Position numbers and translations under genes: made by a program
The notes under the pieces: generated by a model
Database searches by the model: none
Seen by the model: only the letters and a program-made list of their open reading frames with translations
Told to the model about the DNA's origin: nothing
Shown: piece after piece, positions 7,755 through 16,081 of the stretch
How positions within the stretch are numbered: position 1 is the first letter of the stretch
Layout of the letters: each line of letters opens with the position of its first letter
From: an uncultured Colwellia sp.
GTDB taxonomy: Bacteria > Pseudomonadota > Gammaproteobacteria > Enterobacterales > Alteromonadaceae
Assembly: GCA_913020705.1 (NCBI GenBank)
Contig: CAJWBY010000092.1
Coordinates: 1-17,527 of the forward strand
Reading direction: 5' to 3'
DNA: 17,527 nt

Positions 7755-8074
7755 GTGATAAATATACTCAGATAAATTCATATGGTTTTTGTGTTTTCAA
7801 GCAATAGTTATTATAAGCACTTGCTATAAGTTTATGAAAAAAATCACTAAACGCAATGTAATAAAGTGACTCTTAAAGCTAATGTAGAAAAAAGTATAGA
7901 CTTCCATAATTGAAAGTTATTTCACTTTCTTTAATGAAAAATATTAATATGAAGAGTAAATAATTAAAATGACAGGGCAAAACAAGTGCTAAAATGGTGC
8001 TGGTGAGGAATTTGACACAGAAATTAGCAATTGTAGAGAGATATTCGGAATGAATACAAAAGTACTAATGATCT
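7755..8074. other. non-coding gap between phoR and the pstS Pho box
   Basis: This AT-rich stretch holds no convincing gene. A 6-bp inverted repeat GAAAGT/ACTTTC (7912-7929) is the only clear structure and has no proper T-run. I see no terminator after phoR, so phoBR transcripts could read through into pstS in addition to the pstS promoter. Short frames at 7994-8053 and 8051-8089 lack ribosome-binding sites and look accidental. Confidence 0.5.
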
Positions 8075-9382
8075 TTATAATTCAGTAAGATCTTTATCGA
8101 GCATTTCAAAGTAAATGATAAACTCACTGCCTTTACCCCAGTCACTTTCTATAGCCAGCTCTGCGTTATGATGATGTAATACGTGTTTAACAATTGATAA
8201 TCCCAGCCCTGAACCACCCGTATCACGTGAGCGAGACTTGTCTACTCTAAAGAACCTTTCTGTTATGCGATTAACGTGTTCAGGACGAATTCCAGAACCA
8301 TTATCTTTAACTGAAAATTTAGCTTTGTTACCGCTGCGCTGCCATGAAACATGAATTTTTCCATGTACAGGTGTATAAGCGATAGCATTAGAAATTAAAT
8401 TGACACATGCACTCTTAAGTTCTGTATCTATGCCTTCTATCCATAAGTCATCAACAAGGTCTGCGGTGATTTTATGTTGCTTATCTTGATTAAGCCAAGT
8501 GGCATCATCCACCAAGGTATGAATTAATTTAGGCATATCAACAAGTTGTTTTTTCTCTTGATCGCCATGGTTTTCTACCCTTGATAAAATCAATAACTGT
8601 TCAACTAAACGGTCCATTCGAGACACTTGTGTTTCGATTGTACCAAACGCTTTTTGCCAATGCGGCTCAAGGGCATGTTCAGTGGAAAGTATCATTTCAA
8701 CATAACCTCTTACAACAGTAAGCGGCGTTTTAAGTTCATGGGAAACGTTAGCAACAAAATCGCGTCGCATTTCTTCTAGCCTTTTAATTTTACTCACATC
8801 ACGGGCGAGAAAAAGTACTTGGTCAGTACCATAAGCCATTAAACGCAGCTCTAACTGTATTTCACTATTAACAGGAGAAATAATATGACAAGGTTGTTCA
8901 AAATTACCTACATCAAGGTACTTATAGAACTCAGGAAAACGGATCAGATTATCAATTCGTTGACCAACATCACTTGGCCAACGAATACCCAAAATACGTT
9001 GAGCTTTTTTATTACCCCATAAAATGGTGAGTTCATCTGATAGCACTAATGCAGCATCAGGTAATGCTTCAGCACCATCCCTAAACTTTCGAATTCTTTC
9101 ATTGAGTTGTTTTTGCTTTTGACGATGTTGTCTTATTTGTCGATACAAACCATCGTATATTTTTCCCCAAACACCTTCAGATTGCGGGGGAGAAAGTGTT
9201 TTACTTCTCCATAACCACTTAAGAAGTTTAAGTAAATGGTGGTAGTGCCAGCAGAGAATAACTAACGTACTAATACAGAGTACCAGTATAGTTTGGCCAA
9301 TTAAAAAACCAAATAACGCGCTTACTGACAAAATAGTCAATAAACGCGTGATGATACTTTTTGCGGATAAACGAAAATACAT
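8075..9382 (-). CDS. phoR: PhoR phosphate-regulon sensor histidine kinase
   Basis: Inner-membrane kinase that phosphorylates and dephosphorylates PhoB in response to phosphate supply; 435 residues, near the 431 of E. coli PhoR. Two closely spaced hydrophobic segments lie at about 12-46 with almost no periplasmic loop, as in PhoR. A basic linker and a PAS-like domain (about 98-195, starting LPDAALVLSDE) follow. The HisKA domain carries the H-box FVANVSHELKTPL with His215. The HATPase domain has N-box Asn332, G1 DNGSG (360-364), F-box ERFFRVDKSRS and G2 GGSGLGL (389-395). All catalytic residues are present. It starts 51 bp after the phoB stop with no terminator, so the two form an operon. The Shine-Dalgarno is weak (ACGAG). 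Confidence 0.96.
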   Translation of the reverse strand: MYFRLSAKSIITRLLTILSVSALFGFLIGQTILVLCISTLVILCWHYHHLLKLLKWLWRSKTLSPPQSEGVWGKIYDGLYRQIRQHRQKQKQLNERIRKFRDGAEALPDAALVLSDELTILWGNKKAQRILGIRWPSDVGQRIDNLIRFPEFYKYLDVGNFEQPCHIISPVNSEIQLELRLMAYGTDQVLFLARDVSKIKRLEEMRRDFVANVSHELKTPLTVVRGYVEMILSTEHALEPHWQKAFGTIETQVSRMDRLVEQLLILSRVENHGDQEKKQLVDMPKLIHTLVDDATWLNQDKQHKITADLVDDLWIEGIDTELKSACVNLISNAIAYTPVHGKIHVSWQRSGNKAKFSVKDNGSGIRPEHVNRITERFFRVDKSRSRDTGGSGLGLSIVKHVLHHHNAELAIESDWGKGSEFIIYFEMLDKDLTEL

Positions 9383-9433
9383 AGTGACTCGTTTTTACCT
9401 ATGAAAAAAAATAATAGAACGAATATTCAAATA

Positions 9434-10135
9434 TTAAACACTCGTTTTTAATTTACCTGAGAATCGATAACCTGACCCACGAACAGTTTGTATAAAGTTT
9501 TCATGCCCTTCGCCAGTAATAGCTTTACGAAGTCTTCTAATATGCACATCTACCGTTCGGTCTTCAACATAAACATTTGTACCCCAAACATTATCGAGTA
9601 ATTGTTCACGGCTATATACGCGTTCGGTATGCGTCATAAAAAAGTGTAATAATCGAAACTCCGTTGGTCCTAAATCAAGTGACCTATCGTTAATTGATAC
9701 ACGATGAGCAATAGGGTCAAGTTTCATACCATGAAATTCAATAGCTTCTTCCAAAGCGGTAGGCGATACTCTGCGAATTACCGCTTTAATACGCGCTATA
9801 AGCTCTTTAGGGGAAAATGGTTTGGTTACATAATCATCAACGCCAGCATCAAAACCTTTAACTTTGTCTTCTTCATCAGCGCGAGCAGTTAGCATGATAA
9901 TAGGAATTGAACGCGTATATTCATTCTGCTTTAATGATTTAGCGAGCTTAACCCCCGTACCACCAGGCAACATCCAATCTAGTAAAATCAAATCGGGATA
10001 AGGTTCAACAATTTTTGCTTTCGCCTGTTCAAAATCTTCAGCTTCAATAGCATTAAAACCATTTTGCTCTAATACAAACGTGATCATTTCCCTGATCGGT
10101 GCTTCATCTTCAACAACCAATATTTGCCTATTCAT
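9434..10135 (-). CDS. phoB: PhoB phosphate-regulon response regulator
   Basis: OmpR/PhoB-class transcription factor of 233 residues that binds Pho boxes as a dimer when phosphorylated by PhoR. The receiver domain (1-120) has the acidic pair Glu9-Asp10, phospho-acceptor Asp53 (LLLDWMLPG), Thr83 (MLTAR) and Lys105 (VTKPFSP). The winged-helix domain (about 130-230) ends with the recognition segment [16 protein letters not shown] and the wing [14 protein letters not shown] precedes the ATG at a suitable distance. An in-phase Pho box lies upstream, which predicts autoregulation. The neighbouring phoR and pstS confirm the identity. Confidence 0.97.
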   Translation of the reverse strand: MNRQILVVEDEAPIREMITFVLEQNGFNAIEAEDFEQAKAKIVEPYPDLILLDWMLPGGTGVKLAKSLKQNEYTRSIPIIMLTARADEEDKVKGFDAGVDDYVTKPFSPKELIARIKAVIRRVSPTALEEAIEFHGMKLDPIAHRVSINDRSLDLGPTEFRLLHFFMTHTERVYSREQLLDNVWGTNVYVEDRTVDVHIRRLRKAITGEGHENFIQTVRGSGYRFSGKLKTSV

Positions 10136-10176
10136 GTAAACTTCCCATTATCTATACAACATTTTACTTGTTGATC

Positions 10177-10209
10177 ATTGTGATAACTTTTTGTGACATT
10201 TATATTACA
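10177..10209 (-). promoter_or_regulatory. Pho box upstream of phoB
   Basis: On the minus strand from 10209: TGTAATATAAA, TGTCACAAAAA and GTTATCACAAT, three in-phase 11-bp units, the third degenerate. The first 18 bases differ from the pstS box at only one position. The -10 is less clear than at pstS: CACAAT (10182-10177) has the matching 9-nt spacing, while TAAAAT (10166-10161) is a better hexamer but sits farther away. Confidence 0.75.
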
Positions 10210-10340
10210 CGCGCCAAGTTTAATGCATTTATCTTCGAGTAAAAAGCTTATACCAATGTGAAATCATTAATTTTATTTATTGGCAGCTCAAAAATCAAAC
10301 GACAAGTTGGCCAGAATATATCTCAAAGAGTTAGAACAAT

Positions 10341-10365
10341 AAAAAAGCGACTAAAAAGCCGCTTT
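10341..10365 (-). terminator. rho-independent terminator of the porin gene
   Basis: AAAGCG-a-CT (10344-10352) pairs with AG-c-CGCTTT (10357-10365) around an AAAA loop, eight pairs with one internal mismatch. On the minus strand it ends in a T-run. It lies 37 nt after the porin stop and upstream of the phoB promoter. Confidence 0.78.
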
Positions 10366-10401
10366 ATATACAATTTGATTTCAGATTAATTTAACAAGTC
10401 A

Positions 10402-11334
10402 TTAAAACTTGTATTCTAAGCCAACAGCTAAGTAGTCGTAGTCTTCTGAACTATCCATGTCTTTATCAAAAGTAGTAAAGAAAGCAAATACTTTAGTGCT
10501 TTTTCCTAATTTATAATCAGCACCTATTGTCATACCTGAATGGTCTTCTCCGCCGTCAAGTTCGGCAGTTTGCAATTGTGCTTTAAGAGTAACTTTATCA
10601 ATACTATATTTTGCTGACAATAAGAAACCATCAACTTCACTTCCGTCAGAAACTTTTTCTTGAGTATGGGCAATTGCACCTAATGTAACACCAGCAACTT
10701 TACCTTGTACCGTTAAACGCATAGTATCATAACCATTCACTTCAGAATCTAATGCTACAGCTGCATAGTACTTAGATTTTTTAAGTGATTTGTCACCATA
10801 AAATAGCGCGATTGATGTGCCATCTTCTGCATCAACTGCGTCTTCGGTGATATAAGTTACACCAACTTGAAAGCCATTAAACTTAGGTGATTTATAAGTA
10901 ATGGTATCACTCATACGGTTTTCACCTTTCCAGAGGGTCTTAATATCGCCATTTAAGTCGCTGAATAAATCTACTTTACCTTGTGACTGTTTTAATACGG
11001 TATCGTTTTTCCCTAATAACACAGTACCAAACTTACCTTTTACACCAAGGTATTGATTACGATCGGTAATGCTATCGCCTTTATCACTGTCACCGTCAAG
11101 GTCTACTTGAAATTCTGCTTTAAAAAGAAGCTCTAAATCATTATCTAAAGCTTGACCGCCTTCAAAGCCAATACGTGAAGCGTTACTTTTAACTTCTGTG
11201 AAAGAACCATCTTCAGAGTCTGATGATTGAACCGTTAAATTTGCTTTACCGTAAATGCTCACATCACCAGCAAATGCTGAAACTGATAAAGTGGAGAATA
11301 AAGCTGCGGCGAGAGTGCTATAAGAAAGTTTCAT
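10402..11334 (-). CDS. general porin (Gram-negative OmpC/OmpU-like beta-barrel)
   Basis: Outer-membrane porin of 310 residues. The signal peptide covers residues 1-22 (cleavage after AFA), and the mature protein opens with GDVSIYGKANLTVQ, the usual first strand of the family. Alternating hydrophobic strands and Asp/Gly/Ser-rich turns follow, with motifs such as SRIGFEGG and KGKFGTVLLGKND. It ends in VGLEYKF with the terminal Phe needed for BAM-dependent insertion. It is somewhat shorter than typical 330-350-residue porins. Acidic loop residues (D-G-D-S-D-K-G-D and others) are common, so anion selectivity is not obvious from sequence. Two exact 11-bp-spaced TGTCA repeats upstream place it in the predicted PhoB regulon, with PhoE-like use inferred only from that. 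It has its own terminator. Confidence 0.9.
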   Translation of the reverse strand: MKLSYSTLAAALFSTLSVSAFAGDVSIYGKANLTVQSSDSEDGSFTEVKSNASRIGFEGGQALDNDLELLFKAEFQVDLDGDSDKGDSITDRNQYLGVKGKFGTVLLGKNDTVLKQSQGKVDLFSDLNGDIKTLWKGENRMSDTITYKSPKFNGFQVGVTYITEDAVDAEDGTSIALFYGDKSLKKSKYYAAVALDSEVNGYDTMRLTVQGKVAGVTLGAIAHTQEKVSDGSEVDGFLLSAKYSIDKVTLKAQLQTAELDGGEDHSGMTIGADYKLGKSTKVFAFFTTFDKDMDSSEDYDYLAVGLEYKF

Positions 11335-11665
11335 ATGTATACCTTGTGTATTTAAGAATTTAATATATTTTTAACGATATAAATTAACTAATTATTTGAT
11401 ACGTATTCTGCCAAAACTCCATGACACTTTTGTGACAATGTGAATATTTTTTTAAAAGTTTATGACATTTTTCTTATTTTTTCCTATTTTTGATCATTAT
11501 AACTTAGGAATTAGCAGTATACATTCGCAATCACCTCTAAAAATAGTCAGCAAAGTTCAAAAGCGACTTTTATAGAAAAAAAATCAACCAAATATAAGAA
11601 AATACTTTTAACCTTCCTGAAAATGACTAGAATCAACGATAGGTATCATAAAAAAGAATGATGAA
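11335..11665. other. divergent intergenic region between porin and sensor kinase
   Basis: About 330 bp that must carry the leftward porin promoter and the rightward kinase promoter. The porin Pho box is described separately. No TGTCA repeat faces the kinase gene. The kinase ATG (11666) is preceded by an A-rich tract and ATGATGAAATGA, and there is no good Shine-Dalgarno. No gene, hairpin or longer repeat was found in the rest. Confidence 0.5.
11405..11437 (-). promoter_or_regulatory. Pho box and -10 candidate of the porin promoter
   Basis: On the minus strand from 11437: TGTCACAAAAG then TGTCATGGAGT, two consecutive 11-bp units that both carry the full TGTCA core, the best-matched dimer in the window. 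CAGAAT (11410-11405) lies 9 nt after the last TGTCATG, the same spacing as at pstS. A further TGTCATA (11467-11461) lies upstream but is 30 bp away, out of the 11-bp phase. Confidence 0.75.
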
Positions 11666-13411
11666 ATGAAGGTTACAAGCATATCTCGAAAACTATTAAC
11701 ACGCGTTCTCTCGGTTTATTTTGTTTTAACATTTATTGTTACCTGTGTTCAAATTGGTGCTGAATACGTTAACACCAAAAGTCACATCAATAGTGAACTA
11801 CTCACTCTAGAAAAAACCTTCAGCGGAAGTTTAACCCGTGCTGTGTGGGAATTAAATACTCAACAAGCGATAGACATTGCTGAAGGCTTAGTAGCAATCC
11901 CCATGATTAAAGGCATTATGGTAACCGATGAGAATGATGACGTAATTGCTCAGTTAGGCGAAAAATCTAGTGATGATTTCTTTAATCAACCCGAACAAGT
12001 CGCAAGAAATAATGAATATATTTCAATTAATTCACTTTCTGATGGTTTATTTGGACATTCATTCCCTCTTATTTTTGAATTTTCGGGCAGGACTACGAAA
12101 GTTGGTACCGTCGTTTTACTATCAAGTAACGAGGTTATATTCGAACGAATTGAAATTGGTATTTATTTCTTAATTGGTAATGCAATGGTAAAAACGGCCG
12201 CGCTGGTATTTTTATTTTCATTAGCTTTTTCGCAATTACTAACCAATCCCCTTAATGAACTTACTGAGCAAATAAATCAATTTGATATAGATGATCCTGA
12301 AGCATCAAAACTTCACACGATCAATTATGAAAATAACGAACTCAACATTTTACAAACGGCTTATAACAGTCTTTTGGATGAGCTCATACAATACCAAGTC
12401 CGGCTTAGCACCGCCAAACAGGAAATATTATCGGCTAATCATAAACTTGACGACCAAAATTTAGTACTAGAACAAGAAGTCGCGAAAAAAACATCATCAC
12501 TCAGTACGACAATGCTTGAGATGAACAAACAACAACGCGAACTTATAGGACAACAAGAACAGCTTAAGGCTGAAAACATTCGAAGAAGTCAAACAGAACA
12601 AACGTTAACACAAACGAATAAAGAATTAAAAAACTCGATTCAAGAGCTCAGCAAAGCGCAAGAGCGCTTACTTGATGCAGAAAAAATGGCAATATTAGGT
12701 AAATTATCCGCTGAAATCTCGCATGAAATTAACACACCCATTGGTGTAAGTATCACTTCAACAAGTTATTTATCTGATTTACTGTCTTCGCTTCAAGAGG
12801 ATATAAACAACCAGAAGTTGACCAAACGTTCTTTAGATGATTTTGCTAATAATGCTGACCAAAGCCTACGCTTATTACTTAACAACCTTAATCGTGCTTC
12901 TGATTTAATTACGAGCTATAAACAAGTAGCGGTTGATCAAACGAGCGATAAAACACGAAAAATTAATGTGGCACAATACCTTAACGAGATAATTCAATCT
13001 TTGCATCCCAAATTGAAGAAAACCAAACATACAATTAAAGTAAACTGCGCTGACAACATTGACATTTATTGTCATGCTGGCGCAATCTCGCAAATATTCA
13101 CAAACCTCATAATTAACTCAATTATTCATGGGTTTGATTCAATTGAAAGTGGCACCATTACCATAAATGCAATGTTAAAAGGTGAGCGATTATTTTTACA
13201 TTATCAAGATAATGGTATTGGCGTTCCACAAGATAAACTATCACAACTCTTTGATCCTTTTTACACCACAAAGAGTGGTGATGGCGGCACAGGGTTGGGC
13301 ACTCATATCATTAATGAATTAGTTACAGACACGTTAAATGGTCAAATAGTGGCTCATTCTGAAGCTGGGCAAGGGCTTAGTTATGATATTGAATTTGATG
13401 ATATGCGTTAA
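11666..13411 (+). CDS. orphan membrane sensor histidine kinase
   Basis: A 581-residue kinase. TM1 (about 11-31) and TM2 (about 167-191) enclose a periplasmic sensor of about 135 residues containing AVWELN and a PAS/Cache-like stretch (IPMIKGIMVTDENDDVIAQLG). A HAMP-like segment (192-245) is followed by a long Gln/Glu/Lys-rich coiled coil (about 240-340). The H-box is ISHEINTPIG with His353. The ATPase domain has Asn480/Asn484 in the N-box, G1 DNGIG (515-519), F-box FDPFYTTK (529-536) and GGTGLG (540-545), so it should be active. The H-box and FDPFYTTK resemble the NtrB/DctB-like kinase group. No response regulator is adjacent; phoB belongs with phoR. The signal is unknown. The start is taken at the ATG giving the basic N-terminus before TM1. 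Confidence 0.9.
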   Translation: MKVTSISRKLLTRVLSVYFVLTFIVTCVQIGAEYVNTKSHINSELLTLEKTFSGSLTRAVWELNTQQAIDIAEGLVAIPMIKGIMVTDENDDVIAQLGEKSSDDFFNQPEQVARNNEYISINSLSDGLFGHSFPLIFEFSGRTTKVGTVVLLSSNEVIFERIEIGIYFLIGNAMVKTAALVFLFSLAFSQLLTNPLNELTEQINQFDIDDPEASKLHTINYENNELNILQTAYNSLLDELIQYQVRLSTAKQEILSANHKLDDQNLVLEQEVAKKTSSLSTTMLEMNKQQRELIGQQEQLKAENIRRSQTEQTLTQTNKELKNSIQELSKAQERLLDAEKMAILGKLSAEISHEINTPIGVSITSTSYLSDLLSSLQEDINNQKLTKRSLDDFANNADQSLRLLLNNLNRASDLITSYKQVAVDQTSDKTRKINVAQYLNEIIQSLHPKLKKTKHTIKVNCADNIDIYCHAGAISQIFTNLIINSIIHGFDSIESGTITINAMLKGERLFLHYQDNGIGVPQDKLSQLFDPFYTTKSGDGGTGLGTHIINELVTDTLNGQIVAHSEAGQGLSYDIEFDDMR

Positions 13412-13465
13412 ACTACTCGTGTTAATGCTTCATTCCAACATCATTAATTTAAGTCGCTGCTAGTA

Positions 13466-13483
13466 AGTGCTTATAGTGCTTAT
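13466..13483 (+). repeat. 9-bp tandem duplication
   Basis: AGTGCTTAT occurs twice head to tail (13466-13474 and 13475-13483), just upstream of the candidate rdgC promoter. It could be a simple slippage duplication or a paired protein site; nothing decides between them. Confidence 0.6.
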
Positions 13484-13512
13484 TTGAGTTACTATATCGC
13501 TCTTTTTAAATT
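13484..13512 (+). promoter_or_regulatory. candidate promoter of rdgC
   Basis: TTGAGT (13484-13489), a 17-nt spacer and TAAATT (13507-13512); each hexamer matches the sigma70 consensus at 4 of 6 positions. There is no terminator after the kinase gene, so read-through is also possible. Confidence 0.35.
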
Positions 13513-13556
13513 TATCAGCCGGCACACCTCGTGTTCCAACGGCGCAGGAAAATCTT

Positions 13557-14477
13557 ATGTGGTTCAAAAACCTACACTTTTTCACATTTACTCGCCCTTT
13601 TGAATTATCAGAAGATCAACTAGAAGCACATTTAGCTGAGCACTTGTTTACGCCATGTGCTTCAACGGAACAATCACACTTTGGTTGGGTAAATGCTTTG
13701 GGAAAACATGGGCACTCAACCGTCCATTCAGTAAATGGCAACTTTTTACTTTGTGCAAGAAAAGAAGAAAAAATCCTTCCTGCACCTGTTATTAAAGATA
13801 TGATTGAAGCAAAAATTGCTCAGCTTGAAGTTGAACAAGCCCGAAGCGCAACTAAAAAAGAAAGAGAACAATTTAAAGAAGATATTATTTTTGAATTGCT
13901 TCCTCGTGCATTCTCGCGTGTAACCGATACACATGCTTACATTAATGCTGAACATAACCTTATTGTTGTTAACTCAAGTAGCCGCGGTAAAGCTGAAGAT
14001 ATTTTGGCATTGCTACGTAAAGTTATTGGTACTTTGCCGGTTACAAGCGTTTCGCCTGAAACCGCGCCTGACGAATTAATGACTGATTGGCTAAACGATA
14101 AAAGTATTGGTGACAACTTTACTCTAGGTATGGAAGCTGAGTTTCATGCATTAGGTGATGATGGAGCAGTCGTTCGTGTTAAAAACCAAGACCTTGATAG
14201 TGCTGAAATTAAAACGCATTTAGATGCCGATAAATATGTTGTTAAATTGGCTCTTGAATGGGATGAAGCAATGTCATTTATTCTTTGTGATGATTTATCA
14301 ATTAAGCGTTTGAAGTTTTTTGATGTACTACAAGAACAAAACGACGATATTGACAGTGATGACGTTTTAGCCAAACTTGATGCAGACTTTGCCTTGATGG
14401 CAGGAGAAATTAATCGCTTGATTAATGACTTACTTTCTGAATTTAATGTTAAAGCGACTGATTATTTAGAGAGCTAA
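13557..14477 (+). CDS. rdgC: RdgC, recombination-associated DNA-binding protein
   Basis: A 306-residue protein matching RdgC along its length (E. coli 303). RdgC forms a ring-shaped dimer around DNA in the nucleoid and restrains RecA filament formation. It opens with MWFKNLHFFTFTRPF, close to the family start, and holds conserved stretches such as FGWVNALG, a charged helix KKEREQFKEDI followed by ELLPRAFSR, and the C-terminal LKFFDVLQEQ. There is no signal peptide or membrane segment. AGGA (13546-13549) lies 7 nt before the ATG. It is a single gene with its own terminator and converges on hldE. Confidence 0.95.
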   Translation: MWFKNLHFFTFTRPFELSEDQLEAHLAEHLFTPCASTEQSHFGWVNALGKHGHSTVHSVNGNFLLCARKEEKILPAPVIKDMIEAKIAQLEVEQARSATKKEREQFKEDIIFELLPRAFSRVTDTHAYINAEHNLIVVNSSSRGKAEDILALLRKVIGTLPVTSVSPETAPDELMTDWLNDKSIGDNFTLGMEAEFHALGDDGAVVRVKNQDLDSAEIKTHLDADKYVVKLALEWDEAMSFILCDDLSIKRLKFFDVLQEQNDDIDSDDVLAKLDADFALMAGEINRLINDLLSEFNVKATDYLES

Positions 14478-14505
14478 TTAGCGCTTAGTCTAATAATTTA
14501 CACCT

Positions 14506-14540
14506 AAAAAAAGCAGCTATATTTAGCTGCTTTTCTTTTT
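14506..14540. terminator. bidirectional terminator between rdgC and hldE
   Basis: An 11-bp stem, AAAAGCAGCTA (14509-14519) with TAGCTGCTTTT (14524-14534), around a TATT loop. On the plus side it is followed by TTTTCTTTTT and on the minus side by a seven-base T-run, so it can stop rdgC transcripts and the convergent hldE transcript (stop at 14570). Confidence 0.9.
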
Positions 14541-14569
14541 CGATTATATTTATATTTTATTAACTAGCA

Positions 14570-15997
14570 TTATTCTTCAAGACGAATCGCATTAATGATA
14601 TCGGTCGTTGAAATTCCCTCTTCAAAGTTAAGCACTTTTACTTCACCGCCGTTTGCTATAACTTCTTCACCACCAGCAATTTCTTCAACTTTGTAATCAC
14701 CACCTTTAACCAAAACATCAGGCAGTATGTTACTTATTAAACCTTGCGGTGTATCTTCAGTGAAACTGACCACCCAATCAACCGCACCTAAGCCGGCTAA
14801 AACAGCCATACGTCTGTCAGTAGGATTTACCGGTCGACCACTTCCTTTCAATCTTTTAACTGATGCATCGTCATTAACAGCAACAATTAAACGAGTACCT
14901 AAAGTACCTGCATGTGTTAAATACGAAACATGACCTGCATGCAAAATATCGAAACAGCCGTTAGTCATTACAATATTTTCGCCGCGAGCTTTTGCCAGTT
15001 TAACGGCAATTTTGAGCTGGTCTTCACTCACAACACCAAAACCACTTTCTAGTCCTGTAGATATTTCGGCTAATAATTCTGCTTCACTGACCGTTGATGT
15101 GCCTAGTTTTCCAACAACAATACCTGCAGCCATATTTGCTAAAGCACTTGCTTGTGTATATTCAGCTTTCGCAGCTATAGCAAGCGCAAGTGTAGCAATA
15201 ACAGTATCGCCTGCACCAGTTACATCATAAACTTCACGAGCACGCGTCGGTAAATGAAATTCTTCATGATCACGTCGAAGTAAGGTCATCCCCTGTTCAC
15301 TTCGGGTTACCAACATTGCCTCTAAATCAAGCTGAACTAACAAGGCTTGCCCTTTAGATACAATATCATTTTCTGTTTTACATTCACCAACTACAGCTTC
15401 AAACTCTGATAAGTTTGGTGTTAATAATGTTGCGCCACGGTAACGTTCAAAATCAGTTCCTTTCGGATCAACTAAAACTGCTTTTCCTTGCTCTTTTGCT
15501 AACAGAATTAAGTTTTGAACATCTGATAAAGTACCTTTACTGTAGTCAGATAACAAAAGTAAGTCATGGTTGGTCAGTTGAGCTGCAACTTTTTCTTCAA
15601 GTGGTGTTTTATCAACATCACTCAGTGATTCTTCAAAATCTAAACGAATTAATTGCTGATTGCGGCTCATCACTCGTAATTTAGTGATTGTAGGTATATT
15701 TTTTTGCTGATCAAATTCGCAATTAATATTCAATGCCGAAAGCTGTTTCGTTAGGTGCTGTGCAGCCTCATCTTCACCAGTGATCCCAGCTAAAGTAACT
15801 CGTCCGCCAATAGAAGCGATATTTAATGCAACGTTAGCAGCACCACCTGGACGATGTTCTTCTTGGTTAATCTTAACGACAGGAACAGGCGCTTCTGGTG
15901 ATATACGTTGCGTTGGCCCGTACCAATATTGGTCGAGCATAATGTCGCCAACAACTAATACACTTGCTTGCTCAAAAGTGGGAATCTCTACTTTCAT
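14570..15997 (-). CDS. hldE: HldE, bifunctional heptose-7-phosphate kinase / heptose-1-phosphate adenylyltransferase
   Basis: Cytosolic enzyme that makes ADP-heptose for the LPS inner core: it phosphorylates D-glycero-beta-D-manno-heptose 7-phosphate at C1, and after GmhB removes the 7-phosphate it adds AMP. The 475 residues match the 477 of E. coli HldE. Domain 1 (about 1-318) is a PfkB/ribokinase fold with GGAANVALN (51-59) and DVTGAGDT (258-265), catalytic Asp264. Domain 2 (about 342-475) is a nucleotidyltransferase with [12 protein letters not shown] (345-356) and a later [11 protein letters not shown] stretch. Both halves are intact and fused. AGAGG lies 6 nt before the ATG. It is divergent from the lipid A acyltransferase gene, 84 bp away. 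Confidence 0.97.
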   Translation of the reverse strand: MKVEIPTFEQASVLVVGDIMLDQYWYGPTQRISPEAPVPVVKINQEEHRPGGAANVALNIASIGGRVTLAGITGEDEAAQHLTKQLSALNINCEFDQQKNIPTITKLRVMSRNQQLIRLDFEESLSDVDKTPLEEKVAAQLTNHDLLLLSDYSKGTLSDVQNLILLAKEQGKAVLVDPKGTDFERYRGATLLTPNLSEFEAVVGECKTENDIVSKGQALLVQLDLEAMLVTRSEQGMTLLRRDHEEFHLPTRAREVYDVTGAGDTVIATLALAIAAKAEYTQASALANMAAGIVVGKLGTSTVSEAELLAEISTGLESGFGVVSEDQLKIAVKLAKARGENIVMTNGCFDILHAGHVSYLTHAGTLGTRLIVAVNDDASVKRLKGSGRPVNPTDRRMAVLAGLGAVDWVVSFTEDTPQGLISNILPDVLVKGGDYKVEEIAGGEEVIANGGEVKVLNFEEGISTTDIINAIRLEE

Positions 15998-16007
15998 CCA
16001 ATGCCTC

Positions 16008-16036
16008 TTAACTCTTTAAGAATATACAGATATAAT
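16008..16036 (+). promoter_or_regulatory. promoter of the lpxL-type gene
   Basis: TTAACT (16008-16013), 17 nt, and a perfect TATAAT (16031-16036), with transcription starting near 16043. The opposing hldE promoter must overlap in the same 84 bp; TATATT on the minus strand (16026-16021) with TACACT 17 nt upstream (16049-16044) is a weak candidate for it. Confidence 0.6.
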
Positions 16037-16081
16037 GGTTAATAGTGTATCACATGAATTTCAATGAGTTGACATCATCCC

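Noticed and set aside
7994..8089. Two short rightward frames in the phoR-pstS gap
   Set aside because: 19 and 12 codons, no ribosome-binding site at a proper distance, no support.
15415..15684. 89-codon frame antisense to hldE
   Set aside because: Shadow of a confirmed enzyme gene, with low-complexity hydrophobic composition.
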